Origin: Linanthus parryae | Lineage: Eukaryota; Streptophyta; Magnoliopsida; Ericales; Polemoniaceae | NCBI GenBank assembly: GCA_023055425.1 | Contig: JALGPY010000002.1 | Coordinates: 158,359,345-158,423,344, forward strand | DNA: 64,000 bases | Direction: 5' to 3' | Shown: positions 23,527-35,551 of the stretch, in pieces | Position numbering within the stretch: the stretch's first letter is position 1 | Layout: each line of letters begins with the position of its first letter | Notes under the pieces: model-generated | Seen by the model: only the letters and a program-made list of their open reading frames with translations | Database searches by the model: none | Told to the model about the DNA's origin: nothing | Position numbers and translations under genes: made by a program

Positions 23527-24151
23527 TGTAGACACCTAATCCGCCATACCATTGATGAGTCGCGTGGCACCCCGGATAAAAGACACGTGTGCAGCCGCGA
23601 GACGCATCCTTTTCTTACGTGTATGCAAAGGACTGCGAAGGAGGGTCCTTCGTATATGCGCCTTACGCTTACGGAACTTTGGGGTGCGAGTGGATTAGAG
23701 AATAGATTAAGGACTCTCGTGTGGGAAGTGTCAATCTCCATGCGACCCTCGTATGTTATCCAGAGACCCGCGACGAACTGTCACGTCCCCAAAATTACGA
23801 GCCACGATCCCTACATATACATGCCACAAGCCATTCAATTATGTGGAATTAAGGCCGCGAGGGGTTCCATTACCATCGTGTGTGCTCACCCACGTCCGTG
23901 TAATGGTCTGTATATGAAGGATATGTCCCATTCATAACGAACCAACAACAGCCATACGGCAAACACCTACAGTAGCTACAACACTCAGCTCATCCATCAC
24001 TGTCTCACCTCTGGATAACATATGTCGCCTTGCTCTTACCCCAAACCTTCTCTCATATATGATCCCTAAACCGGTTAAGCAGGTGTCGTTTGTTTTGTTC
24101 TTCTGCTTGCAAGAACACAAGTGAACTGCCCAGTTCAATCCGTCGTCTAAA
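23527..24151 (+). repeat. Left LTR of the gypsy-like unit
   Basis: Begins TGTAGACACC. It is GC-richer than its surroundings, and its last ~120 bp (from TTGCTCTTACCCCAAACC) are repeated at the right end of the unit. The ORFs inside it on either strand are not supported as genes. Confidence 0.55.
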
Positions 24152-24215
24152 TTGGTGAACCCGGCGTGAACAAATTAGACGATTCACCCAGTTACCTGTT
24201 ACTGAAGACTTCAAG

Positions 24216-25000
24216 ATGGTTCAGCCACCCTCTCCCCCCCCCCACCCAGGAGTTCATGACGGCTGGAATCGATCATCACCGTCACTGGAGTCTCTTGAGA
24301 ACCAGGCAAATCAGAACCAACTCTTTCAATCCGGAAGCACCGACCCAACGGCTCTGAAAAACCTAATTAAGAGGTTCAACGCCACCATCTGGAACCAGGC
24401 AGCCATGATCCAAAATTAGACAGGCTCTGACGCAGAATCAATGGCTGCATGCGGCACACATGGCGACGAGCACACAAGGAGCCCCTGTCAGCCCCGTGAT
24501 GCGACCTCCGTATGGTGGTCCATTTCCACCTGCACAGGCGTACATACCGCATATGACTGCAAGAACCCGGGGAATTACTTTTCCCGTAGAATCCCTCTCG
24601 CACTCCTCTCAGCAAGTCAGTTTGCCACCACCTTCTTTGATGACTCCCGGATTGCATCCAGTCCATGTATCGCTACCCGCAGGAGGCCAGCACTTCCAGG
24701 TTCCTGCCTATGTGATACCAAATGTGTATGTAGGTACGCACACCACTTACATCAGAAATGTGCCTTTCTGGCATGTGCCACTTGTGGGTCCCCCTCCCGC
24801 TGCGACGTTCGTTGCCTCCCTGGAGAAGAGATTAGAAGACTTCATGGTGAATCACGGCGTGACCAGTAACACTCTTCTCAACATAGAGTGTTCCCCTCTG
24901 ATTCCAGCAGAGGTCTACCTGATGCCCAATCCACTGGGATACAAGCCGCCAAAGTGGATCAAGTTTGACGAGGTCAAAGGGAATCGCAGGAGCACATCAT
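24216..25000 (+). pseudogene. Gypsy-like gag N-terminal region
   Basis: Two overlapping frames. The first (24216-24416) is Pro/Asn/Gln-rich and contains LENQANQNQ and NLIKRFNATIWNQ. The second (24460-25000) has a Pro-rich stretch, then FVASLEKRLEDFMVNHGV and LGYKPPKWIKFDEVKG, which resembles the start of the capsid domain in plant gypsy gag proteins. The capsid itself is missing because the truncated LTR copy begins at once. TAG at 24417-24419 separates the two frames. Confidence 0.5.
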
Positions 25001-25002
25001 GC

Positions 25003-25119
25003 TCTTACCCCAAACCTGCTCTCATCTCCGGCCCCAAAAAGGTTAATCATTTATCGTTTATTTTGTTCTTCTGCTTGCGGGAACATAGGCGAACTGCCAA
25101 AATCAACCCCTCGTCTACA
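25003..25119 (+). repeat. Truncated right LTR copy
   Basis: About 115 bp similar to 24028-24151 (CTCTTACCCCAAACC, TTTTGTTCTTCTGCTTGC, GAACTGCC, CGTCTA). It marks the right end of the unit starting at 23527. Confidence 0.6.
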
Positions 25120-25130
25120 ACATCATAAAA

Positions 25131-25707
25131 GGAAACAACAAACCAATAACTAATAATCAACCCATAAATAGATAGAGCACAATCCTCTTAAGCCTCTAAC
25201 TCTCTTCATATGAAGAAGAGCTCGTAAACATATCAAAATTAAATTGCATGCGTAATATCCATTAGTTTTTCCATTATTTGAGTGCTTGAATTGTTCAAAA
25301 TGTTGGTGATCCAAGCTTCACCCGGCTCGGGTGGACCCCCCACCCCCAATATGTCTTAGAAGTAGCAATATATATAGGTTACATTCATATATTCTAGTGT
25401 CTTTAATAGTTTCTCCCCCTCCCTCATATTTGTTTATCTCCAATGTCGGTACAAACTTTATCAGTTAGTAGGATTTGATAATGTTACCGTGGTGTAACAC
25501 ACTCGACATGAAAGATTTTTGGACAACCAATGTTATGTTATTGGTTTATATAAATTGTTAGTTTTTTATTGTCACCAATGATGTATGATATCAAAGTTTT
25601 TTAGAAGCTTCAAAAGTTACGCCAGTAACTAGAAAACATTTTTTAAGGGAAACAACTAGAGAACATTGCCACTGAGGACCTGAGACAAAGAAAAAATTGT
25701 CATTTTT
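25131..25707. other. Intergenic, no feature seen
   Basis: AT-rich sequence without a supported gene, repeat or RNA. Confidence 0.5.
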
Positions 25708-26120
25708 AGGGTAATTGACACTAAACCTACATGCAAAATGCATTTTGGGACACAGAATCTCCTGCACTTCCAATTTTCCACTACAACCCCCTGGAATATG
25801 CGTACATAGGTGGGGCACATAAGTCTTTGTAATTTCAAGTTTCCTCTAAACCCCCTGCAGTATACATATGGGGGACACTTAACCCCAAATTGATAACGGG
25901 GTTTAAATATCTAACGAAAGTTCAACACGTGATATTCTCATGCTAGCTCTATGAATGAATAAAATACAACTTCAAAGACCAACACGTGATTAGCACGTCG
26001 TCAATTTTCGTTAGAAATTTGACCCCGTTCACAATTTGGGGTTAAGCGTCCCACGGATGTATATTGTAGAGGAGTTTAGTGGAAACTTAAAAATGCAGGT
26101 TGTTATATGTCAACAAAAGA
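25708..26120. mobile_element. Foldback (inverted-repeat) element
   Basis: Long imperfect inverted repeat. The left arm at 25836-25930 (TTCCTCTAAACCCCCTG, AACCCCAAATTG, TCTAACGAAAG) pairs with the right arm at 25997-26089. The centre of about 65 bp carries two CACGTGAT motifs. Outer sequence also resembles the complement near 26090-26120. There is no ORF. It is a MITE or foldback transposon; the superfamily is not determined. Confidence 0.65.
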
Positions 26121-26129
26121 TTGATTCAT

Positions 26130-26470
26130 GTGCTTCCTGGGGAACGCATGATGTCTACCTTAGAGAAGGTTTGATACATTTGGGCTTACTTTTGACGTTT
26201 CTTTATTGATCAAATTTTTAATCATCACTTTCATTCTTCTGTCTAATAATTTTTATCATCAATATCCTGATCCTTATACTAAAACACTAGTCCTGCAATT
26301 TCCACTGAAATTTCCTTGTCTTTATTCCCACAAGCTAAGATTGTTTTTGAATCTTGAACACCAAAAGTTCTATGTGTTTACTTCTTTCACTATACACATT
26401 GCTTCAGTATTTGTGCAATTAAAATTACATTTTGGATCACAAAGCTTCATCTAACTGTACTATATTGAGG
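26130..26470. repeat. Dispersed repeat, short copy
   Basis: Closely related to 41300-41880 in the same orientation: GCATGATGTCTACCTTAGAG, TATACTAAAACACTAGTCCT, TTTCCTTGTCTTTATTC and TTTTGGATCACAAAGCTTC are shared. The other copy carries about 220 bp more in the middle. The family is unknown. Confidence 0.7.
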
Positions 26471-26564
26471 ACAACAAACAAACACCGGTAATATTACCCA
26501 AATGGGTATTAACAATTTCATATTGACGTCTTTCCATTCATAAACCTGATACAAATTATGTTAC

Positions 26565-27875
26565 CTCAAACAAAATTTGAACCATTATAGATTCTCCGCA
26601 ATTTTGTTCTAGAATAATATATGAAAATTTTATAATGTGAATAAATTTCAGGATACCCTTCTGATGATAATTGCTACTTGAATCAACTTAGGAGTAGCGT
26701 CAACAAAGGGATCTATTTCTACCACGAAGATGGTACTTTTTTTAATGTGAGTTTTAAATGAAGAACGTAAGAGACGCAATATTGATGTTGGAAGAGAAGA
26801 TTGATTTGATTAGAGAAATTATTGAATCCGAGATTTGGAGAAATAAAACCAAACAATCTATAGAAGATAATCAGCATGAGAATCTTTTTAGTTTCTCTAT
26901 ACACACTGTGTCGCCACGCCGATGATTTGAGAAAATTAACAAAATTCTACAGCTTGGTGGGGTTATTAGTGGGAGAGTACATTTGTCTTGTTTAGATCAT
27001 AAATTTATATATTGTACATTTTAGTCCAAGAACATGGTCACTTATCTCATACGCATATTTTATAAACTAAATAACGTGTGAAGCACTGCGCTGTTGTTGA
27101 CATGGTACTCAACATGTCTTTCAACTTTGTCTATTGAGTCATTCAAAAATAATTTACATAGTAATGCGCACCATGCATGACTTGATAATATAAATAAACG
27201 AGTAATTTGACGGGGACTTGTCACAAAGGTATAACCATCATTTTCTAGTACATATATGCATTCAATATTTTGTAAGAAAGTAGTGATAATGTATGTAAAC
27301 TTTTATGAAAAGTTACATAAGATATTGGAGACAATCAAATTTAACTAAGTCAATATACATATAGATAGTAATTTATATGCTACCAAACAAGATTAAATCA
27401 ACCGATCTGATATATTGTCACTATTTATATCTAACATTGCGGCCTAAAGTTCGCTCAAGAAATTGGTGTGTTGCTGCTCAAGCATTAGTGGGCCTCACCC
27501 TTGGTTGAGCAAGAAACTTGGTTAAAACCTTCATTTCAGGGTCCTAAACGTCAACGACAGCCGACATCCCATGGAAGCTATATATTAAAAGACTGGGTAT
27601 AGTTGACATTACACAATCCCAGTGCAATCAGTATCTGTGTCTGAAGTTACAGATGGAGAGAAGTGATTGAAATTTTACATCTTTCTCAGTCACATAAACA
27701 TCAATACAAATAGTTGAACACTTGTATAATTTAGAAAATTACTTCAATTAAAGATGTGATTTGTTTGAGATCTAGCGCAATAAATAAATCACATTGGTGT
27801 ATCTCGCACGAAAAGTTGAACCCGACCTAACCATTAAACTCGGCATGACCCAACAAAGCAATACCTGAAGACTAA
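26565..27875. repeat. Dispersed 1.3 kb repeat, copy B
   Basis: Colinear with 21545-22915; see that entry. The two copies are about 5 kb apart in direct orientation and have diverged by many substitutions and small indels, so the duplication is old. Confidence 0.65.
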
Positions 27876-28125
27876 AACACTTCTATTCAACAACATGATG
27901 AAGGACCGATTTATATTATATGATAAGTGGTGGTGCTATCCTCCTTTTTCTATGTAATTGGGGGTTAGGGTCCTTATTATATTTTATGAGTGTTTAAATT
28001 ATAAATATGTTAAAAAATTATGGGAATATAAGAGGGTAAATTGTCTTCATATAGAAATTCGCCACAATAAGAATAGTCGTTATGATTAGGTACAGGTATG
28101 TGATATGAAACAATCTCAATGTATG

Positions 28126-28137
28126 AATACTATGGAC
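28126..28137. repeat. Probable LINE target-site duplication (left)
   Basis: AATACTATGGAC matches AATACTCTGGAC at 35540-35551 at 11 of 12 bases. The right copy follows the A-run at the LINE 3' end, so the pair is best read as the target duplication. Confidence 0.55.
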
Positions 28138-28374
28138 ATTTGTTTTGAAATTAACTTAATTTTCTCTCTCTAGAATTTGCTATCTGCGAATTTAGGGATG
28201 TGAAGTTTCTCTAGGGATTTCATTCCCTCGTATCTGTATTGTCCAAATCAATCTTTTCTTCAAGTCGGCGGTGGATTTTATTGTACATTTTCCTTTTTTA
28301 GTGGTTTGACTTCGTGTGACAGCTTCCATTTTCTAGGTGTCCTTTGATTCGTTTCCGATTCAGGGGTCGTAGCT

Positions 28375-30063
28375 ATGGCGAAGGAATTGCGGCTAGATCT
28401 GGATGATGACCCGCTTTGGCGAAACAACTACATCAATCCACTCTAGTGGGGAGAGTGTACTATGAACGTATATTGGGGAAGAACACGATGCATAAAATGG
28501 TCACTGGTGCCTGGAATCTGAGAGGCGATGAGACGATTGAAAGCTTCAACCCTAATCACTTTACTTTCTGCTTTTCGGATACAGAGGATTATGAACGAAT
28601 ATTACGCAAATCCCCGTGGTTGGTTGCAAATCAAGTTCTGTTGCTGAAGGCATGGCCGACGGGGAGAGCTTTATCAACAGTGGACTTCAATCACTTCCCT
28701 TTATGGGTACAAGTTACCGGAGAAGAGGTCTCAAAGAAACGTGGATAAGATAGGAGGCCTAATAGGAGAAGTGTCGGCTTCTGAAGGGATTGGAAAGGCG
28801 ATATAAGGAATACGACCATAATTCGTGTGAAAATAATGGTTCCAGTTCAAAAACTGCTACCAAGAGGTTTCTTTTTGCCGGTTATCTAAGAGGATGATGC
28901 CTGGTTAGGGTTTCGGTATGAACGTGTAGGAGACTTCTACTATCGTTGTGGAAGAATTGGACATATCAACGTCCAATGTAAATTTCTCAGAAAAGAGGAA
29001 GAAAAAAATTCGAAATATACCCCAGATATGAGAGTGAATTACCAGAAAATAACACCTGAACAGAAGGAGCAAGAGGAACGCCGACAAGAAGATTTGCAAG
29101 CAAGGTGGAAGCCGGTGTTGGAAAAGGCTGAGAAGACGGTGAGTGAGATGCTTGCCGGTAACTCGGACTATCAAGTGAGTCAATTGGGTGACGACTCACC
29201 TAACCCGGTGAGTCAAATAAACGCGGTAGAGAATGTCCAGGTTCAGAAGGATGAGCACGATTTTGGTACAAACCAATTACCGTCGATCAGGGAGAGCCAG
29301 TTGTCTCCAATCTAGGAGGTGCAGCTAGACACGAGGATAAGGACAATATTGGTACGGAGCAAGCCGCCGACGGAAGAAACGCCGATAACCCTAATTATTA
29401 CGGGTTGGATCGGTAATTAAAACTAATTGTGGGCTGGCTAAAAGCAATGAGGCCCAAAGTTACACGGTGGAGGAACCCGAAAGCCCAACTAAAGAAATAG
29501 GCAGGCCCATAAATTTTTATACCACTATGAGCCCAGAACTTAAACAGGAGGAATCAGTTTCGCTCACAGAAGTTATCAGTTCAGACGAGGAAACACCGGT
29601 AAACCCTTTTACAAATATAGGTCTTGCTCAAGTTTCCCGACAATTTGTCTCGCTCAAAAGAAGAAGGGATGATGCTGAAGTGCCAGAGAAGATCAAGAGA
29701 GCAAGTAAGTAAAGGGATTCTCAAAGCTCTATGGTGGAGAAAAGAAAAAGGAAACTTATTGCTGATGCAAAATACATCGTTCAAGCTCAGAGGGCAAGAG
29801 AAAGGAAAGGTCTGGACATCAATGCCCGAAGCTGGCGGTTATTCAAAGGCATCGAGGATGGTGTCAATGAAGTTGGGCTACATAAAAAAACGATGCCTGA
29901 CAAACTTAAGTTTGAGGTAACATATTCTATACATAGAGAGCAAGTTTTCTTATATAAGGATAGTATGAAAGAAGATGATGCTTTGGAGGCTGAGTACTAT
30001 GAATCTGATAATGATAATTTAAAGGTTGTGGTGGCTGGCCAAAATCAGCCACAATCAAAATTT
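28375..30063 (+). pseudogene. LINE ORF1 (DUF4283 and zinc-knuckle protein)
   Basis: Nucleic-acid-binding protein of plant L1 elements. Start ATG 28375 (MAKELRLDLDDDP); a frameshift after about 20 codons moves to the 28416-28748 frame, which carries the DUF4283 fold (VTGAWNLRGDETIESFNPNH, WLVANQVLLLKAWPTG, FPLWVQVTG). Near 28925 a CCHC knuckle is readable as YYRCGRIGHINVQC, with the first Cys replaced by Tyr. A charged linker follows in several frames (VNYQKITPEQKEQEERRQED; basic LKRRRDDAEVPEKIKR), ending at about 30063. Confidence 0.8.
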
Positions 30064-32277
30064 TAGGTCTCTGCTGGAATGTCCAGGGTTTGGGGAGTAC
30101 CCTGACATTCCAGAGACTCAAAGAGCTCTCTAATTTCCATCTCCCTAGCTTTGTTTTTTTTTTTGGCGGAAACAAAAAATCCCAGTTCTAAATTAAATAG
30201 GGTACAAAGAAGGCTGAGGTTTGCTAATGGTTTCTATGTTGAGCCTAATGGTATTTCTGGAGGATTGCTTCTGTGGTGGGTGGAAAATCTGAATGTGGTA
30301 ATTATGTGGAGTTCAGATCATGCTACTAGTGCAAGATGGAAATTAAACAAGATGTCTGGAAGTCTGACTGTTTGTTTACGCACCCTCTAAATCCAAAGAG
30401 ATGAATATCTTTTGGAGTGAGATCAAGCTGTGGTCACAATCAATTACCGTCCCCTGGATCCTTATAGGGGATTGTAATGATTATCTTAATGTATAAGATA
30501 AGCAAGGAGGGTCTTATCCTAGTATATGGAGAATGAATAAGTTTCATAGGTTTATCTCAGATTGTCTAACTTATGGAGTTGTCTTCTCAAGGGCTGAGCT
30601 ACTTATGGACTAATGGCAGAGAAGTGAAAAATGTTAGAGATTTAATTGATAGAGCCTTCTTCTCAATAAAATGGGGTAGTCTTCACCCTAACTCAAAGGT
30701 CCAAAGAGAAGTTATATATGGATCTGATCATGCTCCTCTCATAATCTGCGTGGATAGTGCTATCAAAAGGACGAAAGGTGGTTTTAAATTTGATGCAAAC
30801 TGGCTCTCAAATTATGAGTGTAAGTCTGTTGTGATAGAAGCTTAAATTTGAAAGTAAGAGGCTCACCAATGTTCAAAATGGGAAAAATCCTTGGAAACTG
30901 CAGGAGATCTTTGTCAATATGGAGTAAGAAGGCAATGCCTAATTCGAAAAGGAAGATTAGTGAAGTGGAAAGACAACTTCTGGAAGTACATGGTAGAAGC
31001 CACAATGCTGGGAATATGGAGGCTCAGACTCAACTAAAGGCTATCTAGGCTGATTTGTGGAAGAAAGAAGAAACCTATTGGAGGCAAAAAAGCAGAGTTC
31101 AATATCTGAGAGAGGGGGACAGCAATTCCAGGTTTTTCTTCTTGTCCACCGTGTTTAGAAGACACAAGAACAATATCCTTAAACTGAGAAGAAGTGATGG
31201 GGAATTGGTTGAGAATGATGCAGATATTATGAAGTGCTTCGAAAGTTTCTATAGGGAGCTATTTTCTTCCCAAAGTGGAGTTCTTGAAGACAACTATCTG
31301 GATGTGCAATATCCTATGATCACAGATGATGAAAATGCCTCTCTTACTAGAATGCTAGGTGCAGAAGAAATAAAGAAGGTTGTGTTTGCTTTTGATCCTC
31401 ACAAAGCTCCAGGACATGATGGTTATACTGGTCTCTTCTATCAAACCCCTCGGGATGTTATTCAAAAGTAGGTGATTGAAGCAATTCACAGTTTTTTCAG
31501 ATCCAAACATCTTCTCTTTAGCATCAACAAGATAGTTCTAGTTATGATTCTCAAGGTGAGTCACCCTGAATCTGTGAACCAGTACGAACCTATAGCTCTG
31601 TGCACTTTCTTGTATGAAGTCATAGCTAAGATCCTTGCAAATAGATTGAAAGATGGTCATCTCAAAGATGGTTTCTTGTTCTCAGTCGACCTTTTTCCTT
31701 GGTAGGCTCATTCACGACAACATCATTATTGCTCAAGAATTTATGCATTTTATCTCTAAGAAGTCTTCAGGGAAAGAAGGGTGCATGTCTCTTAAGCTTG
31801 ACCTTAAGAAGGCTTGTGATATAGTAGAGTGGCTCTTTGTGGAAGCTATTTTCAAGAAACTGGGGTTTGTCGATGAATGGATAGACTCATAAAGGCCTGC
31901 ATTAATTCAGTGTCGATGGTGATCAGAGTAATTGGAGTTTACTCAAAGTGTTTCAAGCCTAGAAGAGGGTTAAGACAAGGTGACCCTTTGCCACCTTATC
32001 TTTTTGTTATGGTGATGGAAGCCTTCTCAAGCAAGATGCGGGTTGGAGAAGAAAGCAAAACAATCCCAGGTTTTTCTATTTCTCAAAGAAGTGTGCCTAT
32101 TAATCATCTTCTTTTTGCGGATGATTCCTTAATATTCCTTAAAGCTAGAGAAGATAGCATCATTTCCTTTTTAAATTCGGTGAAGGATTTCAGCAAATCC
32201 TCTGGTATGGAGATTAATTTCAACAAGTCAGGGATCCTTTTCTCACCAAACACATCTGAGGAGTTAGTTCCAAAGCT

Positions 32278-32282
32278 CTTAT
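32278..32282. repeat. Target-site duplication CTTAT (left)
   Basis: CTTAT directly before the solo LTR is repeated directly after it at 33683-33687. Confidence 0.88.
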
Positions 32283-33682
32283 TGTTGGGTTTTTGACGTA
32301 GGTTACGCAGTGGAATAACAAAATTATCCTACTCAAATCCCACCAAGGATCACAGGACAAGCATCATAACATGATGAGAGCATAGAAGATGTGTACCTTA
32401 GTTTGGGAGATCACACGAAGAATAATGTCTTCGTCTCTATGAATATTCACACCTTGGATTCTTGATTGGATTACTTCTCTCCGTGTCGTGCTAGCAACAA
32501 AAGAAGGAGGAAGAGGATCATGCAAAACGAGGCACCAAGGCCGCGCCTATGGAGGCCGACGACAAAGGGGGCGGACGGGTAAGGGGGGCCGAACCTCCTT
32601 GTCTTGTCTCTCTCTCTTGCTTTGTTATGTTCTCTCAAATAATGACCCACTTAGAGAAATAACGAGCTAGAGTTGATTTATATAGTCATAACTCTTTATT
32701 AACTACATAAAGGCCCCAATACTAATCATGTCCTTACATGGATGAGCCCACTTGCAAATTAGTCCTACTAAGTGTGCTTGTGGTTGCGTTATAATCCTTT
32801 TATTAATTAGTCCAACTAATTAATACATGTATCCAATTTAATCCATCCGGTGTGTGACCCCATAGATTTCTACTTAGTTGGTAGTAACTTATTACTAACA
32901 TGGAGCGGTGTCTAGCAACACATCCATGCCACCCAACTAATAGAAATTAGTCAGTGATCCCGACAAACCTTGTGCCCAATAATCACATATTGTGTTATCC
33001 CTTTGTTTCAATATCCGGATTGGACACGAGACATAATAGTCACACTCGTATATCCAATCCATAGTTTCTCGATTATGGGAATATGCTTATGCAAGCAGAT
33101 AACATCAACATCTCCATATTGATTTACCTGAGTCTGGCCAGACATTCAATAAGCACCATCCCTCGAGTGGCCCATGGATATTTACTCACATTTTGTGGGA
33201 GGGACAAATCCTCTCTACGTCACTACGATCTCTAAGCTTGCTTCCTATCATGCCCGATAACTATCTTTATAGTTGTCCGGTTAAGGTGCAACGTTGGATA
33301 ACATCAAAGAATGATATTCCACAACTAGAGTATCTAGTGACTTCAATTCTAAGGATTACAATATTATTAGCACAACGAGAAGCGATTGTGACTTTGACAT
33401 AATATAATGTATCCTTCTCGTCGTGGGTCAATCCAGTATGCCATTACTCCTAATACATACCCATGTGTTAGACTTGATATCTCATATCAATCTACACACA
33501 TACTAGTCTATATCTGATCGTCCTACTAATCAATATAATGGACTAGGGATATTTAAGATAAACAACACATTGTATCTGAGGACTTCATTATATTAAATGT
33601 CACAATAAATAATAAATGGATTTTCTAGCCAAAACATTGGTCATACTAAATATAGATTGCCTCTAGGGAACCTATTATAACA
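32283..33682 (-). mobile_element. Solo LTR, Ty1/copia (Angela-like), nested in LINE
   Basis: A 1400-bp sequence with TGTT...AACA ends and a 5-bp target duplication CTTAT on both sides, sitting inside LINE ORF2. Read on the minus strand it starts TGTTATAATAGGTTCCCTAG and continues AGGCAAT; the CCCTAGAGGCAAT block is familiar from Angela-type copia LTRs, which suggests minus orientation. No internal sequence is present, so the element was reduced to one LTR by LTR-LTR recombination. The ORF at 32488-32670 is LTR sequence. Confidence 0.88.
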
Positions 33683-33687
33683 CTTAT
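33683..33687. repeat. Target-site duplication CTTAT (right)
   Basis: Pairs with 32278-32282. Confidence 0.88.
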
Positions 33688-35551
33688 CCTTGTGCAATAT
33701 CTCAGCTCTTGATGTGAACTCCAAATATTTGAGACTTCCAGTGTTTTGGAGATCTTCTAAGACTCAAGCCCTGAACTTTTATTGTGCAAAGAATAGTTGA
33801 AATTCTTCAAGGGTGGAGGAAAATGTGTATTTCTTTTGCAGGCAGAGAGGTAATTCTAAAATGTATTGCCTTAGCTATTCCTAGTTATGACATGTCATGT
33901 GTGGAATTCCCTATCTACAATTCCAAAAAAATTTGCTCAAATTATAAGAGACTTTTGGTGGGGAGGGTCCTCCCAAGAAAGAAAGACGAATTGGGTCAAT
34001 TGGGAGCATGTTACTAAAAGAAGGTTTGTGGGGGCATGGGATTTAGAAATATAAGAGTTCTTTATCTTTTCCTATTGGCTAAGCAAGGGTTGAGAATTGT
34101 CGATAATCCGAACTCCCTTCTAGCTAAAGTTATTGAAGCAAAACATTTCCATGGGAGTCAGCAAAGCCGGGAAATAACCCAGCCTGGGTTTGGAGGAGTC
34201 TTCTAGAAGGTAGAAGAGTGCTAGAAAATGCTGCTTGTTGGCAAGTTGGCAATGGAAAAAATGATCAAGGTGTTTTCTCATGCTTGGATCCCCTCTCACC
34301 CAAATCATAGAGTCTATGTACTCAATGACAGTTCTGAAAACTTAAGAGTTGAGGAGTTGATTAATCCCTTTACCAAAAGGTGGAGGGTATCTGTTCTGAA
34401 AAATAAGTTTCAATAAGCTGAAGTGAAGGAAATTTTAAAGATCCCAATCTCTTGTTTAGATTCGAAGGACAAGATCATATGGCCTCTTGCAAAAAGTGGA
34501 GTGTTTACTGTGAAGTCCTCTGTCTCTAAAGCCTCTTCTTCATTTATGCTCACCAAGTAGTACTGAATTTCTGTGGTGTCCAAAAATTCAGAACTTTTGG
34601 TGGAGGGTCAGCCATGATGCTCTGGCTACATGTCAAAACTTATTCCTTAGAAAATGCACTCCTAATCCTATGTGCAGGATTTGTAAGGTGGAGGAAGATA
34701 CCATTGAACACTGCTAAGACCATTATGGTTTTCGTTCTGGGTTGACACACCCAGATGTGTGTGCCAAAATTGCAAACCTTAGAAGCTAGCTTCAAGAGTT
34801 GGTGGTTCAAGTCCAGCTGAAGAAGCTAGAGTCTAGCTACACAACCCAGGTGGTGGTTGCCTTGTGGAATGGTTGGAAAGGGAGAAACACTGTTGTGTTT
34901 GGGAATTCTACTCCAAATTCTAATCAGACAATAAGTTCTTTCAGGAGGGATATGTCAGATATCATTTCAGCTTTCTATCCAGCCAAAGATCATCAACCAA
35001 CTAAGACTTTAGCTCTAAGCAAGAAGCACAAAGATGTGAAATGGAAGCCCCCAAATGCAGGTACTTTTAAGTGAAATATTGATGCCTCTTGGAACCAAAG
35101 TGGTGAGCAAGCTTGGCTAGGATGGTTGCTCAGAGATCACAAAGGCCACAGTGGATTGGGGTTGGTCTACTGAAAAGTGTAAATTTGCTGTAAGTGCAGA
35201 GGCACTTGCTGCTAGAGCAGCTATAATTTCAAGAAAAACATCCCTGATGATTATCTTTGAAACGGACATTTTAGAGGTGGCTGAGGCCAAGGGCGTCAAG
35301 AATTGGGAAATTGAAGTTGTCATTAATGACATTAAGCAGCTTTTGAGGGACAAAGCTTGGAGGGTTGGCTGGGTTCCAAGAGAAGCAAACTCTGCAGTAG
35401 ATGTGTTAGTTAAAACAGCTCAGTGTGATAGCGCTAGTTTGTTTAGAAATTATTCTCTGTTTTGAAAGCAGGTGGAAGTAGAGAGGATCTCTTTGTATTA
35501 GTGGCTTCTTTTTCTAAGTAATCTAATGTTGCTAAAAAAAATACTCTGGAC

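Larger units (their letters stand above)
23527..25119 (+). mobile_element. Short LTR-flanked gypsy-like unit with gag-like ORF
   Basis: A sequence starting TGTAGACACC, a common gypsy LTR start, runs to about 24151 and is followed by GGTGAACCCGGCGTGAAC, a primer-site-like motif. A gag-like region follows. A second, truncated copy of the last roughly 115 bp of the LTR lies at 25003-25119 and ends CTACA. The element has no pol, so it is a deletion derivative or a non-autonomous gag-bearing unit. Clean 5-bp target duplications are not seen. Confidence 0.55.
30064..35465 (+). pseudogene. LINE ORF2 (endonuclease, reverse transcriptase, RNase H), interrupted
   Basis: Polyprotein for target-primed reverse transcription. 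The AP-type endonuclease spans about 30064-30840 (LCWNVQGLG, AETKNPSSK, ILIGDCNDYLN, LSYLWTNGR, GSDHAPLI). The reverse transcriptase begins at about 31300 (FDPHKAPGHDGYTGLFYQ, GLRQGDPLPPYLF, catalytic LFADDSLIF) and is cut by the solo LTR at 32283. It resumes at about 33688 (SALDVNSKYLRLPVFW, SFAGREVILKCIALAIPSYD). A zinc region (CRICKVEEDTIEHC) follows at about 34660, then RNase H at 35070-35465 (AEALAARAAI, FETDILEV, WVPREANSAVDVL). Stops such as TAG at 31469 and TGA at 33799 break it into pieces. Confidence 0.88.
28138..35539 (+). mobile_element. L1-type LINE, near full length, with nested solo LTR
   Basis: A 7.4 kb interval: 5' UTR, ORF1 (RNA-binding, zinc knuckle), ORF2 (endonuclease, reverse transcriptase, zinc region, RNase H), 3' UTR and a short A-run ending at 35539. 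A 1400-bp LTR at 32283-33682 interrupts ORF2, so the LINE itself is about 6.0 kb. Flanked by an 11/12 target duplication. Many stops and frameshifts make it inactive. Confidence 0.88.

Noticed and set aside
24441..24869. 142-codon ORF overlapping the gag-like frame
   Set aside because: Cys-rich shadow frame of the better-supported 24460-25000 frame.
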